From an uncultured Tepidamorphus sp. (GTDB lineage Bacteria > Pseudomonadota > Alphaproteobacteria > Rhizobiales > Tepidamorphaceae), in contig CAJQNW010000001.1 of NCBI GenBank assembly GCA_905479765.1, positions 1-33,379 of the forward strand: a DNA stretch of 33,379 bases, written 5' to 3'. Numbering within the stretch: position 1 is the first letter of the stretch; every line of letters starts with the position of its first letter. Under the pieces are notes generated by a model, which saw only the letters and a program-made list of their open reading frames with translations, had not been told where the DNA came from and did no database searches. The translations under genes and the position numbers were made by a program. Positions 7,643 to 15,992 of the stretch are shown one piece after another.

Positions 7643-8485
7643 ATGAAACTCTGTTCCTTCACCGCCGATGGCCGCGCGTCCTACGGTCTTGTCACGGACA
7701 GCAGGATCGTCGATCTCGGCCGGCGCTTCGAGGCGCCGACGCTGCGCGATTTTCTGGCTTCGGATCAGATGGGCGAAGCCGCCAAACTGTCTTCCGAACC
7801 CGCCGACTACGCCTTCGATGCCGTTACCCACGATCCGGTCATTCCCAACCCCGACAAGATCATTTGCGTCGGGCTCAACTATCACGACCACATCCAGGAG
7901 ACGGGCCGCGAGGAAACGCCGAATCCGGTGCTTTTCGCGCGCTTCCCCGGCAGCCAGATCGGCCACGGCCGGCCCCTGGTCAAACCGCTGGAGTCCGACA
8001 AGTTCGATTACGAGGGCGAACTCGCCGTCATCATCGGAAAGGATTGCCGCCGCGTTTCGCAGGAGGACGCGCTGTCGGTCGTCGCGGGCTATGCCTGCTA
8101 CAACGACGGCTCGGTGCGCGACTGGCAGAGGCACACCCACCAGTTCCTGCCCGGCAAGACATTCGCCGGCACCGGCGGTTTCGGTCCGTGGATGGTGACG
8201 GCCGACGAGATACCCGACCCCTCCGCGCTGCGGCTGACGACGCGGCTCAATGGCGAGGTTGTCCAGGACACGCAGACCGACCTGATGGTCGCCTCGGTTC
8301 CGCGCCTGATCGCCTATTGCTCGACGATCCTGCCGCTGCTGCCGGGCGACGTGATCGTGTCGGGAACGCCCGGCGGCGTGGGCGCGCGCCGGACGCCGCC
8401 GCTGTGGATGAAGGACGGCGACGTCTGCGAGGTGGAAATCTCCGGAATCGGCACGCTCTCGAACCCGGTGAAGGCCGAGGCGTGA
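7643..8485 (+). CDS. Fumarylacetoacetate-hydrolase family enzyme
   Basis: The 280-residue product has the FAH C-terminal domain with metal ligands Glu124 and Glu126 (DYEGELAV) and Asp155 (YNDGSVRD), the NYHDH segment near 79-83 that holds the usual catalytic histidine, and GKTFAGTGGFGP (171-182). FAH proteins hydrolyse or isomerise beta-diketo and oxo-dienoate compounds. Placed 3 bases after an MhpA-like hydroxylase and downstream of an extradiol dioxygenase, it most likely acts on the ring-fission product, replacing the alpha/beta-fold hydrolase MhpC or acting as the dienoate isomerase, hydratase or decarboxylase. No MhpC, MhpE aldolase or MhpF dehydrogenase homologue is present nearby, so the pathway is either completed elsewhere or ends differently. 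Confidence 0.87.
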   Translation: MKLCSFTADGRASYGLVTDSRIVDLGRRFEAPTLRDFLASDQMGEAAKLSSEPADYAFDAVTHDPVIPNPDKIICVGLNYHDHIQETGREETPNPVLFARFPGSQIGHGRPLVKPLESDKFDYEGELAVIIGKDCRRVSQEDALSVVAGYACYNDGSVRDWQRHTHQFLPGKTFAGTGGFGPWMVTADEIPDPSALRLTTRLNGEVVQDTQTDLMVASVPRLIAYCSTILPLLPGDVIVSGTPGGVGARRTPPLWMKDGDVCEVEISGIGTLSNPVKAEA

Positions 8486-8523
8486 GGCTTTTGCCGCCTT
8501 AGGGCGCGTGGCAGTACCGGCTG

Positions 8524-9315
8524 ATGACCTCGAAGAGCCCATCGGCTGCGCGCAACGCCAACACCGTAAGGTCGCTCGCTCGCGGTCTTGCCGTTCTGCG
8601 ATACGTCAACGCGTCTGGCAGCGCGCGGCCGGGCGCGATCGCGAAGGCGCTGGATATCCCGCGCCCGACCGTCTACCGGCTGCTCGAGACGCTCGAGGAG
8701 GAGGGCTATGTGTCCTTTTCGCCGAGCGCCAACCAGGTGCGGGTCACGCGGTTCGCTGCGTCACTGGGTGACGGTTTCGCCGTCACCTCGCGCCTCTGCC
8801 AGATCGCCGGGCCGCTGATCGGCGAATATGCGCCGCGTATCGTCTGGCCCTTGGATATCTCGGTCTACGAGAACGCGGCCATGGTGATCCAGGAGACCAC
8901 CCACGGCCGCAGTCCGCTGTCGATCGACCGCGGGATGGTCGGCTATCGCCTGCCGATGCTGCGAACCTCGGCGGGGCGGTGCTATCTCGGCATGTGCCCG
9001 CCCGCCGAACGCAATCTCATTCTCGAGCACATCCGCCGACTCAACGATCCCGAAGACGCTCCGTTTCTCGGCGATCATTTTCTCCAGCCGATGCTGGCGC
9101 AGGTCGCCGAACGCCGGCTGGCAACCCGCGATGCCGGCGAATTCCGGCCGCAGACGTCCTCGATCGCGGCGCCGGTGATGTCCGCGGGCAGCATCGTGGC
9201 TTGCATCTCCATTATCTGGATCCGGTCTGCCATGTCTCTTGAAGAGGCGTCGCGCACCTGCGAGGCGCCCTTGCGCGAGATTGCCGAGCGCCTGTCGACG
9301 GAACTGGAGAGCTAG
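8524..9315 (+). CDS. IclR-family transcriptional regulator (MhpR-like)
   Basis: The 263-residue protein has an N-terminal winged helix-turn-helix, PGAIAKALDIPRPTVYRLLE at about residues 36-55, and an IclR effector-binding domain in the C-terminal two thirds. Length is normal for the family. The gene lies 38 bases after the FAH gene on the same strand, so it may be the last gene of the catabolic operon and autoregulated. Family knowledge: MhpR, the activator of the E. coli phenylpropionate genes, is also an IclR protein, and this gene's position and effector domain fit the same role. Its likely targets are the promoter regions at 2015-2118 or 5090-5152; neither is proven. Confidence 0.88.
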   Translation: MTSKSPSAARNANTVRSLARGLAVLRYVNASGSARPGAIAKALDIPRPTVYRLLETLEEEGYVSFSPSANQVRVTRFAASLGDGFAVTSRLCQIAGPLIGEYAPRIVWPLDISVYENAAMVIQETTHGRSPLSIDRGMVGYRLPMLRTSAGRCYLGMCPPAERNLILEHIRRLNDPEDAPFLGDHFLQPMLAQVAERRLATRDAGEFRPQTSSIAAPVMSAGSIVACISIIWIRSAMSLEEASRTCEAPLREIAERLSTELES

Positions 9316-9517
9316 AGCCCTTTCGGCATGGCCCAAAGGCACAAATCGGACTTGAGCCGGCCGGCTTTCGGCAGAGCGTTGAACTCGTCTAATATTTGAA
9401 TGCGAAAACGTCAATTTGCCGGGCTGATCCGGTCGGCGAGATCATTAAGTGCTGTCGAGCGCAGTCAGCCGAACGTGAACCGGTCTCGCCGGCCTGCGCG
9501 TACCGCGTCGGTTCTCG

Positions 9518-10720
9518 TCAGATCACCCCGGCTGAGCGAAGGACTGCGATGCGTTCGGGGCCGATGCCGGCCGCGCCAAGCACGTCGTCCGTATCGGCGC
9601 CGAGCGACGCGGGCGGCGTTCGAGGCAGGATATTCTCGCCATTCGCCTTGAAGCTCATGGTCGGGATATGGATTGCGTCGTCATGGCCGTCGACGTTGAT
9701 TTCACTCGTCAATCCGCGGGCGCGCGCCTGGGGCTCGGCCAGAACCTCATCGAGCCCGCGCACCCGTGCAGCCGGGACCGCGGCCTGTTCCAGCACTTCT
9801 TCCCAATGCGCGGCCGGGCGAGACAGGAACGTCTTCTGTAACGTCTCGCGCAGGCTCTGGGCGTTTTCAGCCCGCTCCCGCGCCGTCCTCCAGCGCGGAT
9901 CCTGGAGGATGTCACCCCGTCCGATCGCCTGGCAGAGGTTGCGGAACTGGGCGTCGTGATTCGCCGCCAGCATCAGCATGCCGTCGGCGGTCTCGAAGGC
10001 ACCCGAGGACGGGCTGGCGCTCCACGCCTCGTTGCCATTCTGCGCAGGTTTCCAGCCGGTCGTCAGTTGCTGGCTCATCAGTGAGGCCATCAGCATCAGC
10101 GCGGTGTCCAGCATCGCAACATCGATCTGTACGGCTTTGCCGGTGCGGTCCACTTCCCTCAAGCCTGCCATTGCCGCCATCGCAGCATTCATGCCGGTGG
10201 CATAGTCGATGTAGGGCGCGCCGACCTTGGTCGGTCCGTCACCCGGCCGGCCTGTGGTCAGCATGATCCCGCACATACCCTGGATGACATGGTCGTAGGC
10301 CGGCCGCCTGCTGAGCGGGCCGTCCTGGCCGTAGGCCGAAATAGAGCAATAAACGATCTTTGGATTGATTTTGCGCAGGACTTCGAAGCCCAGGCCGAGC
10401 CTCTCGGCGACGCCGGGTTTGAAATTCTCCACGAAGATGTCCGCGGTGGCGACAAGGGTTTTGGCTAGGTCTAACCCCTCGGACGACTTGAGATTGATGG
10501 TAACGGATTTCTTGCCGGCATTATGCGCCAGGAAACCCAGTCCCATGCGGCGCTCGGCCAGATCCGGCAGCGCCCCGCCGATACGCGTCCAGTCGCCTTC
10601 GCCCGGCTGTTCGATCTTGATGACGTCGGCGCCCATCAGCGCCAACTGGTAGGTGGCGTACGGTCCGGCCAGCACCTGGCTCAGATCGATGACGCGAACG
10701 CCCTTGAGCGGCTCGAACAT
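9518..10720 (-). CDS. Class III CoA-transferase (CaiB/BaiF/Frc family)
   Basis: The 400-residue protein from ATG 10720 has the family N-terminus (LKGVRVIDLSQVLAGPYAT), the KIEQPGEGDW and NAGKKS motifs, and the catalytic aspartate Asp172 in GAPYIDYATG, which forms the acyl-CoA anhydride in formyl-CoA transferase. An upstream in-frame start at 10867 would add 49 residues unlike the family and is rejected; AAGAGG lies just before ATG 10720. These enzymes move CoA between two carboxylates. It is the last gene of the tctB-tctA-tctC set, 67 bases after tctC, so it probably activates the carboxylate that the Tct system imports. No CoA lyase, thiolase or dehydrogenase accompanies it, so the fate of the CoA ester cannot be read here. 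Confidence 0.92.
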   Translation of the reverse strand: MFEPLKGVRVIDLSQVLAGPYATYQLALMGADVIKIEQPGEGDWTRIGGALPDLAERRMGLGFLAHNAGKKSVTINLKSSEGLDLAKTLVATADIFVENFKPGVAERLGLGFEVLRKINPKIVYCSISAYGQDGPLSRRPAYDHVIQGMCGIMLTTGRPGDGPTKVGAPYIDYATGMNAAMAAMAGLREVDRTGKAVQIDVAMLDTALMLMASLMSQQLTTGWKPAQNGNEAWSASPSSGAFETADGMLMLAANHDAQFRNLCQAIGRGDILQDPRWRTARERAENAQSLRETLQKTFLSRPAAHWEEVLEQAAVPAARVRGLDEVLAEPQARARGLTSEINVDGHDDAIHIPTMSFKANGENILPRTPPASLGADTDDVLGAAGIGPERIAVLRSAGVI

Positions 10721-10787
10721 GGCGGCCTCTTGAATGTCGGATTGGCAAGGCTGCGGGCCGTGACCGGCCCGCAGCTTCAGGTAGGGA

Positions 10788-11771
10788 TTACTTCTGAATG
10801 ATGCCGACGCTTTCCATGATACGCTTGTTGTTAGCATAGCTGTCCGCCATTTCCTTGGCGGCACCATTCGCGTCGAAGTACATGATCGGAATGTTCGCGG
10901 CGGCGATGATCTTCTTGAAATCCTCGTCGGTCTCAGCCGCCTTGAGCGCGGTCGCGAGATTATCGAGGACCGGGCGCGGCGTGCCCTTGGGCAGGATCAG
11001 CGTAGTGCGCGAGTCCATGCCGAGTTCGTAGCCGTTCTCGTCGATCGTGAGGACGTCGGGGTCGGACGGATGACGGAAGGTGGTCAGTGCGGCGATCATC
11101 TTCATTTCGTCGGGGTACTTTTTGTGGATGCCGCCCGACAGCGCCAGCACGACCTGATGGCCGAGAATGACGTTGATCATGTCGCCGCCGCCCTTGAGGG
11201 GAACGATGTTTGCCTCGAGCCCCTCCTTCTTGGCGATCTGCTCCATGTACATGCGTGCTTCGGGGCTCAGTGAGCCATAGCTGAAGCCGGGATTCTCTTT
11301 GGCCCAGGCGACGAACTCCGCCAGCGTGTCGAATGGGGCGTCTTTCTGGGTCGCCAGGCCCACCTGGTAGGCCGTGATCATGCCGGCGTATTCGAAGTCG
11401 TCCGGGGTGAAGTCCACGCGCTCCATGATGAACGGCGCGGAGTTGATGACCGTGCTGGCTTGGAACAGCACCGTGTAGCCGTCGGGTTTGGCCTTTTGCA
11501 GTTCGCGCGCCGCGACCGCTCCGCCGGCGCCGGGCTTGTTGACCACGTTGATTGGAACGCCGAGCTGCTCCGACATTACTTTGGCCGTTGCCCTGGCCAC
11601 CAGGTCGGTCTGGCCGCCGGCGGCGTAGCCGACCATCATCGTGATCGGGCCCGTGGGATAGTCATCGGCGGCCGAAGCGGCCGTCGCGAAACCGGTCCAG
11701 CCCAGCGCGAGCGCTACTGCAGCGCCCAATAGGTGGCGTCCCGTTGTGTGTTTCTCCGTTGAGTGTTTCAT
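10788..11771 (-). CDS. tctC: Tripartite tricarboxylate transporter binding protein (TctC/Bug family)
   Basis: This 327-residue protein has a signal peptide ending in ATAASA (residue 34) and the mature Bug-family start YPTGPITMMVGYAAGGQTD, followed by VVNKPGAGG and KAKPDGYTV, signature segments of this family. It binds carboxylates in the periplasm through water-mediated contacts and delivers them to TctAB. The ribosome site AAGGGAGG overlaps the last codons of tctA, whose TAG stop lies in the spacer to this ATG, so the two are translationally coupled. Bug proteins are often more numerous than their TctAB partners; here a cognate pair is present. The ligand is unknown. Confidence 0.94.
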   Translation of the reverse strand: MKHSTEKHTTGRHLLGAAVALALGWTGFATAASAADDYPTGPITMMVGYAAGGQTDLVARATAKVMSEQLGVPINVVNKPGAGGAVAARELQKAKPDGYTVLFQASTVINSAPFIMERVDFTPDDFEYAGMITAYQVGLATQKDAPFDTLAEFVAWAKENPGFSYGSLSPEARMYMEQIAKKEGLEANIVPLKGGGDMINVILGHQVVLALSGGIHKKYPDEMKMIAALTTFRHPSDPDVLTIDENGYELGMDSRTTLILPKGTPRPVLDNLATALKAAETDEDFKKIIAAANIPIMYFDANGAAKEMADSYANNKRIMESVGIIQK

Positions 11772-11774
11772 TCT

Positions 11775-13337
11775 CTATCCTCCCTTTTTGATGTGCTTGG
11801 TTTCGGCTTCGGTGGGGTCCGTCTGGCCGCAGTCACCGCGTTGTTGCGAAGCTGCGGTCCGGCCGTTGTCTCTCGTGGTCCACCAGACCGTCGCGAGCGT
11901 CAGCAGGATGAAGACGATCGCGATCGGGTGGCCCGAGAGGTTGACTGCTTGGTGGTCGAGGATCTGGATTGACTGTCGGAATGTCAGTTCTAGACTTGGA
12001 CCGATGACAAATCCGATCAGGAATGTGACGAAAGAAAAATCGAGCTTGCGGGCGAAGAACCCGAGGAGCGCGAAGAACAGCATCACGTAGATCGAAAACA
12101 CGCTGCCAGTTTCCATGTAGGCGCCAACGCAGCACAGAAGCAGCACGCCGGGAATGATGAGCCGCAGCGGCACTCGGATGATCTGCGCGAAAAGGCGCTG
12201 GCCGTTGTAGCCGATCACCAGCATGATCAGGCTCGCGCAGATCATCGCGGCATAGACGTCGGCAACCAGCCGCGGCTGCTGCTTGAACATCAGCGGGCCG
12301 GGCGTCAGCCCATGCAGGATGAAGGCTGCGATCAGCAGGGCCGCGATGACGCTGCCGGGAATTCCGAGCGCGAACAGCGGCACCAGGCTGGAGGGCACCA
12401 CCGCATTGTCGGCGCTTTCGGCCGCCGCGATGCCTTCGATCATGCCGGTGCCGTATTTCTCCGGCGTTTTCGAGGCGCGCACCGTTGCGCCGTAAGACAG
12501 GAACGAGCCGACGCTGGCGCCGAGCCCCGGCAGGATGCCCACCACCGAGCCGATCAGCGTGCCCCTGGCGATTACCGGCAGGCAGCGCCGCCATTCCGAC
12601 GCCAGCACCACTCGATCCTCGCGCGACGCGCCGTCCGAAATCTGCGCCGACTCGACGTCAAGCGCCTTGATGTTGCCGGCCTGCACGATCATCTCGGCCA
12701 CCGCCAGCATACCGATGGCGATCGGCACCAGCGCGATCCCGTCGTCCAGTTCGAGCATGCCGAAGGTCAGGCGCGGGATGAAGGTCTCCGCTTCCAGCCC
12801 GACGGTGGCGAAGAACACGCCGAAGGCTGCAGCGATCAGCCCCTTGGTCAGGGACCGCCCGGAAAGCCCGCCGACGAACGTCAGCGAAAACAGGAGGATC
12901 GCGCATAGCTCGACCGGGCCGATCAGCAGGGCGTAGCTGGCCAGCGGAGCGGCGAGGCCGATCAGGATCATGGTCGACACGAAGTCGCCGATGACCGAGG
13001 CGAACAGCCCCATCTTCAGCGCCTTCTGCGCCTTGCCCTGGCGCGCCAGCGGATAGCCGTCCATCGCGGTCGGCGCCGAGGACGGCTCGCCCGGCGTGTT
13101 CAGCAGAATGGCCGATACGGCGCTGCCCGCCGCGCTGCCCTTGGCAATGCCGATCAGCATGCCGAGCGCCGCGGCCGGCGCCAGATAGAAGGTCAGCGGG
13201 ATCGCCACGGCGACACCGGTGGCCTTGCCGAGTCCGGGAATGGCGCCGAGCACGTAGCCGAGCGTCACGCCGGCCGCGACCCAGAACAGGGTGGCCGGGT
13301 TGAGAACGTCCTGAAAGCCGACGATCAGGTGTTCCAT
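11775..13337 (-). CDS. tctA: Tripartite tricarboxylate transporter large membrane subunit (TctA)
   Basis: The 520-residue, roughly 12-helix protein carries the TctA hallmarks: GAIPGLGKATGVAVAIPL (about 32-49), LLNTPGEPSSAPTAMDGYP (about 78-96) and, in the second half, GILPGLGASVGSFLSYG. The two glycine-proline-rich loops are the conserved pore elements of the family. Length is normal. It starts 7 bases after tctB and its stop codon lies within the ribosome-site spacer of tctC. The last ten residues are lysine-rich (TKHIKKGG), as expected for a cytoplasmic tail. It imports a carboxylate using the ion gradient. Confidence 0.95.
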   Translation of the reverse strand: MEHLIVGFQDVLNPATLFWVAAGVTLGYVLGAIPGLGKATGVAVAIPLTFYLAPAAALGMLIGIAKGSAAGSAVSAILLNTPGEPSSAPTAMDGYPLARQGKAQKALKMGLFASVIGDFVSTMILIGLAAPLASYALLIGPVELCAILLFSLTFVGGLSGRSLTKGLIAAAFGVFFATVGLEAETFIPRLTFGMLELDDGIALVPIAIGMLAVAEMIVQAGNIKALDVESAQISDGASREDRVVLASEWRRCLPVIARGTLIGSVVGILPGLGASVGSFLSYGATVRASKTPEKYGTGMIEGIAAAESADNAVVPSSLVPLFALGIPGSVIAALLIAAFILHGLTPGPLMFKQQPRLVADVYAAMICASLIMLVIGYNGQRLFAQIIRVPLRLIIPGVLLLCCVGAYMETGSVFSIYVMLFFALLGFFARKLDFSFVTFLIGFVIGPSLELTFRQSIQILDHQAVNLSGHPIAIVFILLTLATVWWTTRDNGRTAASQQRGDCGQTDPTEAETKHIKKGG

Positions 13338-13344
13338 GGCGCGC

Positions 13345-13794
13345 TCATACGATCGCGGTGCCCAGCACCTTGTAGAACAGGAGCCAGATCGCCAGCAGGA
13401 GAACAGCCGGCATCAGCACGATGACGGCGAGGCGGCGCTCCCCGAGCGCAACCAGGGAGCCGATGACGAGCCCCGCGCCCGCCGCCAGTGGCGATACGAA
13501 AAGGTAAAGCGCGAGCGAGACCGCGAAGACGGCGCCCATCTTCACCAGCGCGGCGAGTTCGCTCCACGTGAACGGCATCGCCGGTTCCGGCGCGTCCGTA
13601 TCGGCGCGGCGCAGGTTGGAGAAGATCAATACTGCCGACAGCGCGACGATGAGGACCATCATCATGCTCGGCATGAGACGGGGGGACACCATCCCTTCGG
13701 GGCCAGGATCGATCTGCCACGGGATAACGGCGAACAGCATTACCAGGCCGACCACGGCCAGCACGACGCCGGACACGACATTGGCGTGTCTCAT
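13345..13794 (-). CDS. tctB: Tripartite tricarboxylate transporter small membrane subunit (TctB)
   Basis: This 149-residue protein has four hydrophobic helices (near 6-26, 42-60, 83-103 and 118-141) in the TctB pattern, with the conserved DPGPEGMVSPRLMP stretch between the first two. The start is supported by a strong ribosome binding site, GGGGAGGACCGAG, directly upstream of ATG 13794. It is the promoter-proximal gene of the tctBAC-CoA-transferase operon. The 232-base region upstream separates it from a divergent LysR gene that is the likely regulator. Confidence 0.9.
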   Translation of the reverse strand: MRHANVVSGVVLAVVGLVMLFAVIPWQIDPGPEGMVSPRLMPSMMMVLIVALSAVLIFSNLRRADTDAPEPAMPFTWSELAALVKMGAVFAVSLALYLFVSPLAAGAGLVIGSLVALGERRLAVIVLMPAVLLLAIWLLFYKVLGTAIV

Positions 13795-14013
13795 CTCGGT
13801 CCTCCCCGGGGACGGTCCCCTGCGCCGGTCTTTGCCCGCTCGATATTTCTGGCGGCGGTTTTACCGCCTGCCCTGCCAGTCCGGCCCGCCAGTGCGCGAG
13901 ATCCGATGCGCACTGGCGGAAACCACACCGTCTTCGGAGCGGATAAACCGGCCCCAAGACAAAGTCGTAGACCCGCAGAGCGATTAGAAGTAGTCGAAAG
14001 TTTCTTCAACGTG

Positions 14014-14028
14014 ATAACCATTGCTTAT
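14014..14028. promoter_or_regulatory. Candidate LysR-type box ATAA-N7-TTAT
   Basis: ATAA (14014-14017) and TTAT (14025-14028) form an inverted repeat that contains the T-N11-A core typical of LysR-type binding sites (T14015, A14027). It covers the ATG of the LysR gene at 14027, a position that would allow autorepression. It is about 220 bases from tctB, so a second site nearer the tctB promoter would be needed for activation. A short symmetric element GAAA-G-TTTC lies just upstream. The match is short and AT-poor surroundings make it stand out, but it is unproven. Confidence 0.4.
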
Positions 14029-14959
14029 GACTCGTTCGGCCCTGCATTTCGATCGTCTGCGTCTTCGCCACATGCGCCTGCTCGAGCTTATCGACGAGCA
14101 CCGGTCTCTGAGAGCCGTCGCCGGTGTGCTGAAACTGACCCAGCCGGCAGTCTCGCAAATGGTCAAGGATCTGGAGCATGCATTCGGCGTTACGCTTGTG
14201 GATCGCTCGGCGCGCGGCGTGACCCTCACGGCGGCAGGCGAGCTCGCGCTGCAGCGCGCCTGTTCCGGCCTTGCCGCTTTCGATCATCTCGCCGAGGAGT
14301 TAGAGGCGGACCGCTCGCCGGTGGTCAGCATCGGCACCAATCCGGCGGTCATGTTCCAGCTGCTGCCATCTGCCATCAGACGGCTGGATGCGCAGAAATC
14401 GCGACTGCGGTTCAAGATACGCGCCGGGATGGTGAATGACATGCTGGCCGAACTCTGGGCCGGCAACCTCGACTGCTACGTCGGCCGCGTCGACTGGGAC
14501 CGGCTGCCGCCGAGCATGCTGGACGTGCTGCGCCACGATCCGCTCACCGAAACCGAGCTGGTGCTGGCCTGTTCCCTCACGCATCCGCTCGCCGCCCGCA
14601 CCGATGTGTCGGTCCGCGATCTGCTGGACTGGCCGTGGGCCTTGCCGCCCGAAGGGTCCAACAACCGCATCGCGTTCGAGACCGCCTTCCGCAACCACGG
14701 CTTCGCGGGTCCTGTCCCGGTGGTCGAGATGGCTTCCGATCCCAATGCGCTGATGCTTCTGGCCCGCCAGGTCCACTACCTGATCTGCGTGCCGCGTCTG
14801 GCGCTCGACTCCCAGGTCGCCGACGGCGCGCTTTGCACGCTCGACCTGCCGGACCTTCGCCTCCCGCCGATCCAGATCGGCTTCGTGGCGCTGGCGCACA
14901 ACGAAGACATGGCGGCGCTGCAAACGCTGAGGCGGGCGCTGGCCGAAGTTGCTCAATAG
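14027..14959 (+). CDS. LysR-family regulator, probable controller of the tct operon
   Basis: The 310-residue protein has an N-terminal winged helix-turn-helix (about 17-60; SLRAVAGVLKLTQPAVSQMV) and a LysR effector domain. A TTG at 14021 would add two residues; ATG 14027 is preferred, though neither has a clear ribosome site. The segment DCYVGRVD and the GTNPAVMFQLLPSAIRRL opening of the effector domain resemble the GbpR/CbbR-like branch that answers to aromatic or sugar acids, a loose comparison. It is divergent from tctB across 232 bases, the classical arrangement for a LysR activator of the neighbouring operon. Its 3' end converges on another LysR gene, 31 bases away. Confidence 0.9.
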   Translation: MTRSALHFDRLRLRHMRLLELIDEHRSLRAVAGVLKLTQPAVSQMVKDLEHAFGVTLVDRSARGVTLTAAGELALQRACSGLAAFDHLAEELEADRSPVVSIGTNPAVMFQLLPSAIRRLDAQKSRLRFKIRAGMVNDMLAELWAGNLDCYVGRVDWDRLPPSMLDVLRHDPLTETELVLACSLTHPLAARTDVSVRDLLDWPWALPPEGSNNRIAFETAFRNHGFAGPVPVVEMASDPNALMLLARQVHYLICVPRLALDSQVADGALCTLDLPDLRLPPIQIGFVALAHNEDMAALQTLRRALAEVAQ

Positions 14960-14990
14960 GTCTCTCAGCGGCCATTGTGCATGGTTTTGC

Positions 14991-15890
14991 CTAATGCGCG
15001 TCGCGGATCGTCTCGATGGCAGCCACCAGCCTCGGTTCGTTGCGCGCCTCGGGTCGGCTGGCGAGCTGGAACTGGGCGGTATAGCCGAGCTGGGCCGACA
15101 GCAGGTCGCGCAACTCGCCGCGTTGGACCAGCGGCGCGGCATAATGTTCCGGCAGATACCCGAGAAACGCGCCCGACAGGATCAGGTGCGCCTCGCTTTC
15201 CATGTCCGACACGGTCGCCGTGGCCTGGCCGACGGCGAACAGCTTCAGGTCGCGCGAGCCCCAATAGGTGCGTCCGATCAGGCGATGGCCGCGGATGACG
15301 TCGATGTCGATGTCTTCTTCAAGCCGGTCGAACAGAGGATGCCGGCTGCTGCAGTAGAAGAGCTGGCGCTCCTTGAACAGGTCCAGATAGTCGAGCCCGA
15401 GCGTGACGCGGGGAAAGCTGCCGATCGCAAGGTCGATCTGGCCGCCGACGAGATCGCGTAGCAGTTCGTTCGGCGGCCGCGTGACCAGGGTCAGGGTTGC
15501 GTTCGGCGCGGTCTCCGTGAACCGGGCCAGCGCCTGCGAGATGCGGGACTCGGGATTGGAGATGATGTTGTCCAGAAGCCCGACCGCCACCGGACCGGCC
15601 AGACGATCCCGGATCGTTCCCGCGCGGGTAACGAAACGCTCGTTGGCCTGCAACAGCCGCAGCGCTTCCGAATAGATGATCTCGCCGGCCTCCGTCAGCC
15701 GGAACCCGGCCCGGCCGCGACGGCACAGCGTCAGCCCGAGCCGCGTCTCCAGCGTCGTCATATGGTTGGAGATCGTCGACAGGGACAAATCGAGGGTCGA
15801 CTGCGCCGCGGCGAAGCCGCCGGCTTCGACGATGGCGACGAAGAGCTGCAACAGCCGCGGGTCGACCGAATGGAGAAGGGGCTTGGTCAT
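14991..15890 (-). CDS. LysR-family regulator, probable controller of the amidinohydrolase/Pot operon
   Basis: This 299-residue LysR protein has a helix-turn-helix at about residues 11-60 (VEAGGFAAAQSTLDLSLSTISNHM) and a co-inducer domain. The Thr-Ile-Ser-Asn-His wording of the recognition helix (STISNH) differs from the usual SAVS. Such a helix is seen in a subset of LysR proteins close to amino-acid and polyamine genes, but this is a weak clue. The gene is divergent from the amidinohydrolase gene (start 15993) with 102 bases between, which holds several inverted repeats. It most likely controls that operon and itself. Confidence 0.9.
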   Translation of the reverse strand: MTKPLLHSVDPRLLQLFVAIVEAGGFAAAQSTLDLSLSTISNHMTTLETRLGLTLCRRGRAGFRLTEAGEIIYSEALRLLQANERFVTRAGTIRDRLAGPVAVGLLDNIISNPESRISQALARFTETAPNATLTLVTRPPNELLRDLVGGQIDLAIGSFPRVTLGLDYLDLFKERQLFYCSSRHPLFDRLEEDIDIDVIRGHRLIGRTYWGSRDLKLFAVGQATATVSDMESEAHLILSGAFLGYLPEHYAAPLVQRGELRDLLSAQLGYTAQFQLASRPEARNEPRLVAAIETIRDAH

Positions 15891-15897
15891 GCCATAC

Positions 15898-15931
15898 TTT
15901 GATGATCTTCAAACTGAACTGCAAGTTTGCA
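15898..15931. promoter_or_regulatory. Cluster of inverted repeats, candidate LysR operator
   Basis: Within 34 bases of the divergent promoter region three short symmetric elements overlap: TTTGA (15898-15902) with TCAAA (15909-15913), TTCA (15908-15911) with TGAA (15915-15918), and TGCAA (15920-15924) with TTGCA (15927-15931). They sit 8-41 bases upstream of the LysR start and about 60-95 bases upstream of the amidinohydrolase start, where an autoregulated LysR site is expected. Each arm is only 4-5 bp, so individually they are weak. Confidence 0.4.
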
Positions 15932-15992
15932 TGGTTTTTCTCCCCGGGAACAGCGCGCATAATGGCTCGTCCTTGGCAGGGTGGGTCGGCTT

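Noticed and set aside
6917-8542. 541-codon open frame on the minus strand
   Set aside because: Lies opposite the MhpA-like and FAH genes, which show complete active sites; the antisense product has no recognisable motif.
9316-9517. Terminator between the convergent IclR and CoA-transferase genes
   Set aside because: A 12-bp palindrome (AGCCGGCCGGCT, 9355-9366) is present but it has no loop or U-run; no convincing terminator hairpin.
15920-15931. TGCAAGTTTGCA as a third LacI operator
   Set aside because: It resembles TGCAAACGTTTGCA but is 2 bp shorter at the centre, which would rotate and shift the half-sites; it lies in a LysR-type promoter region instead.
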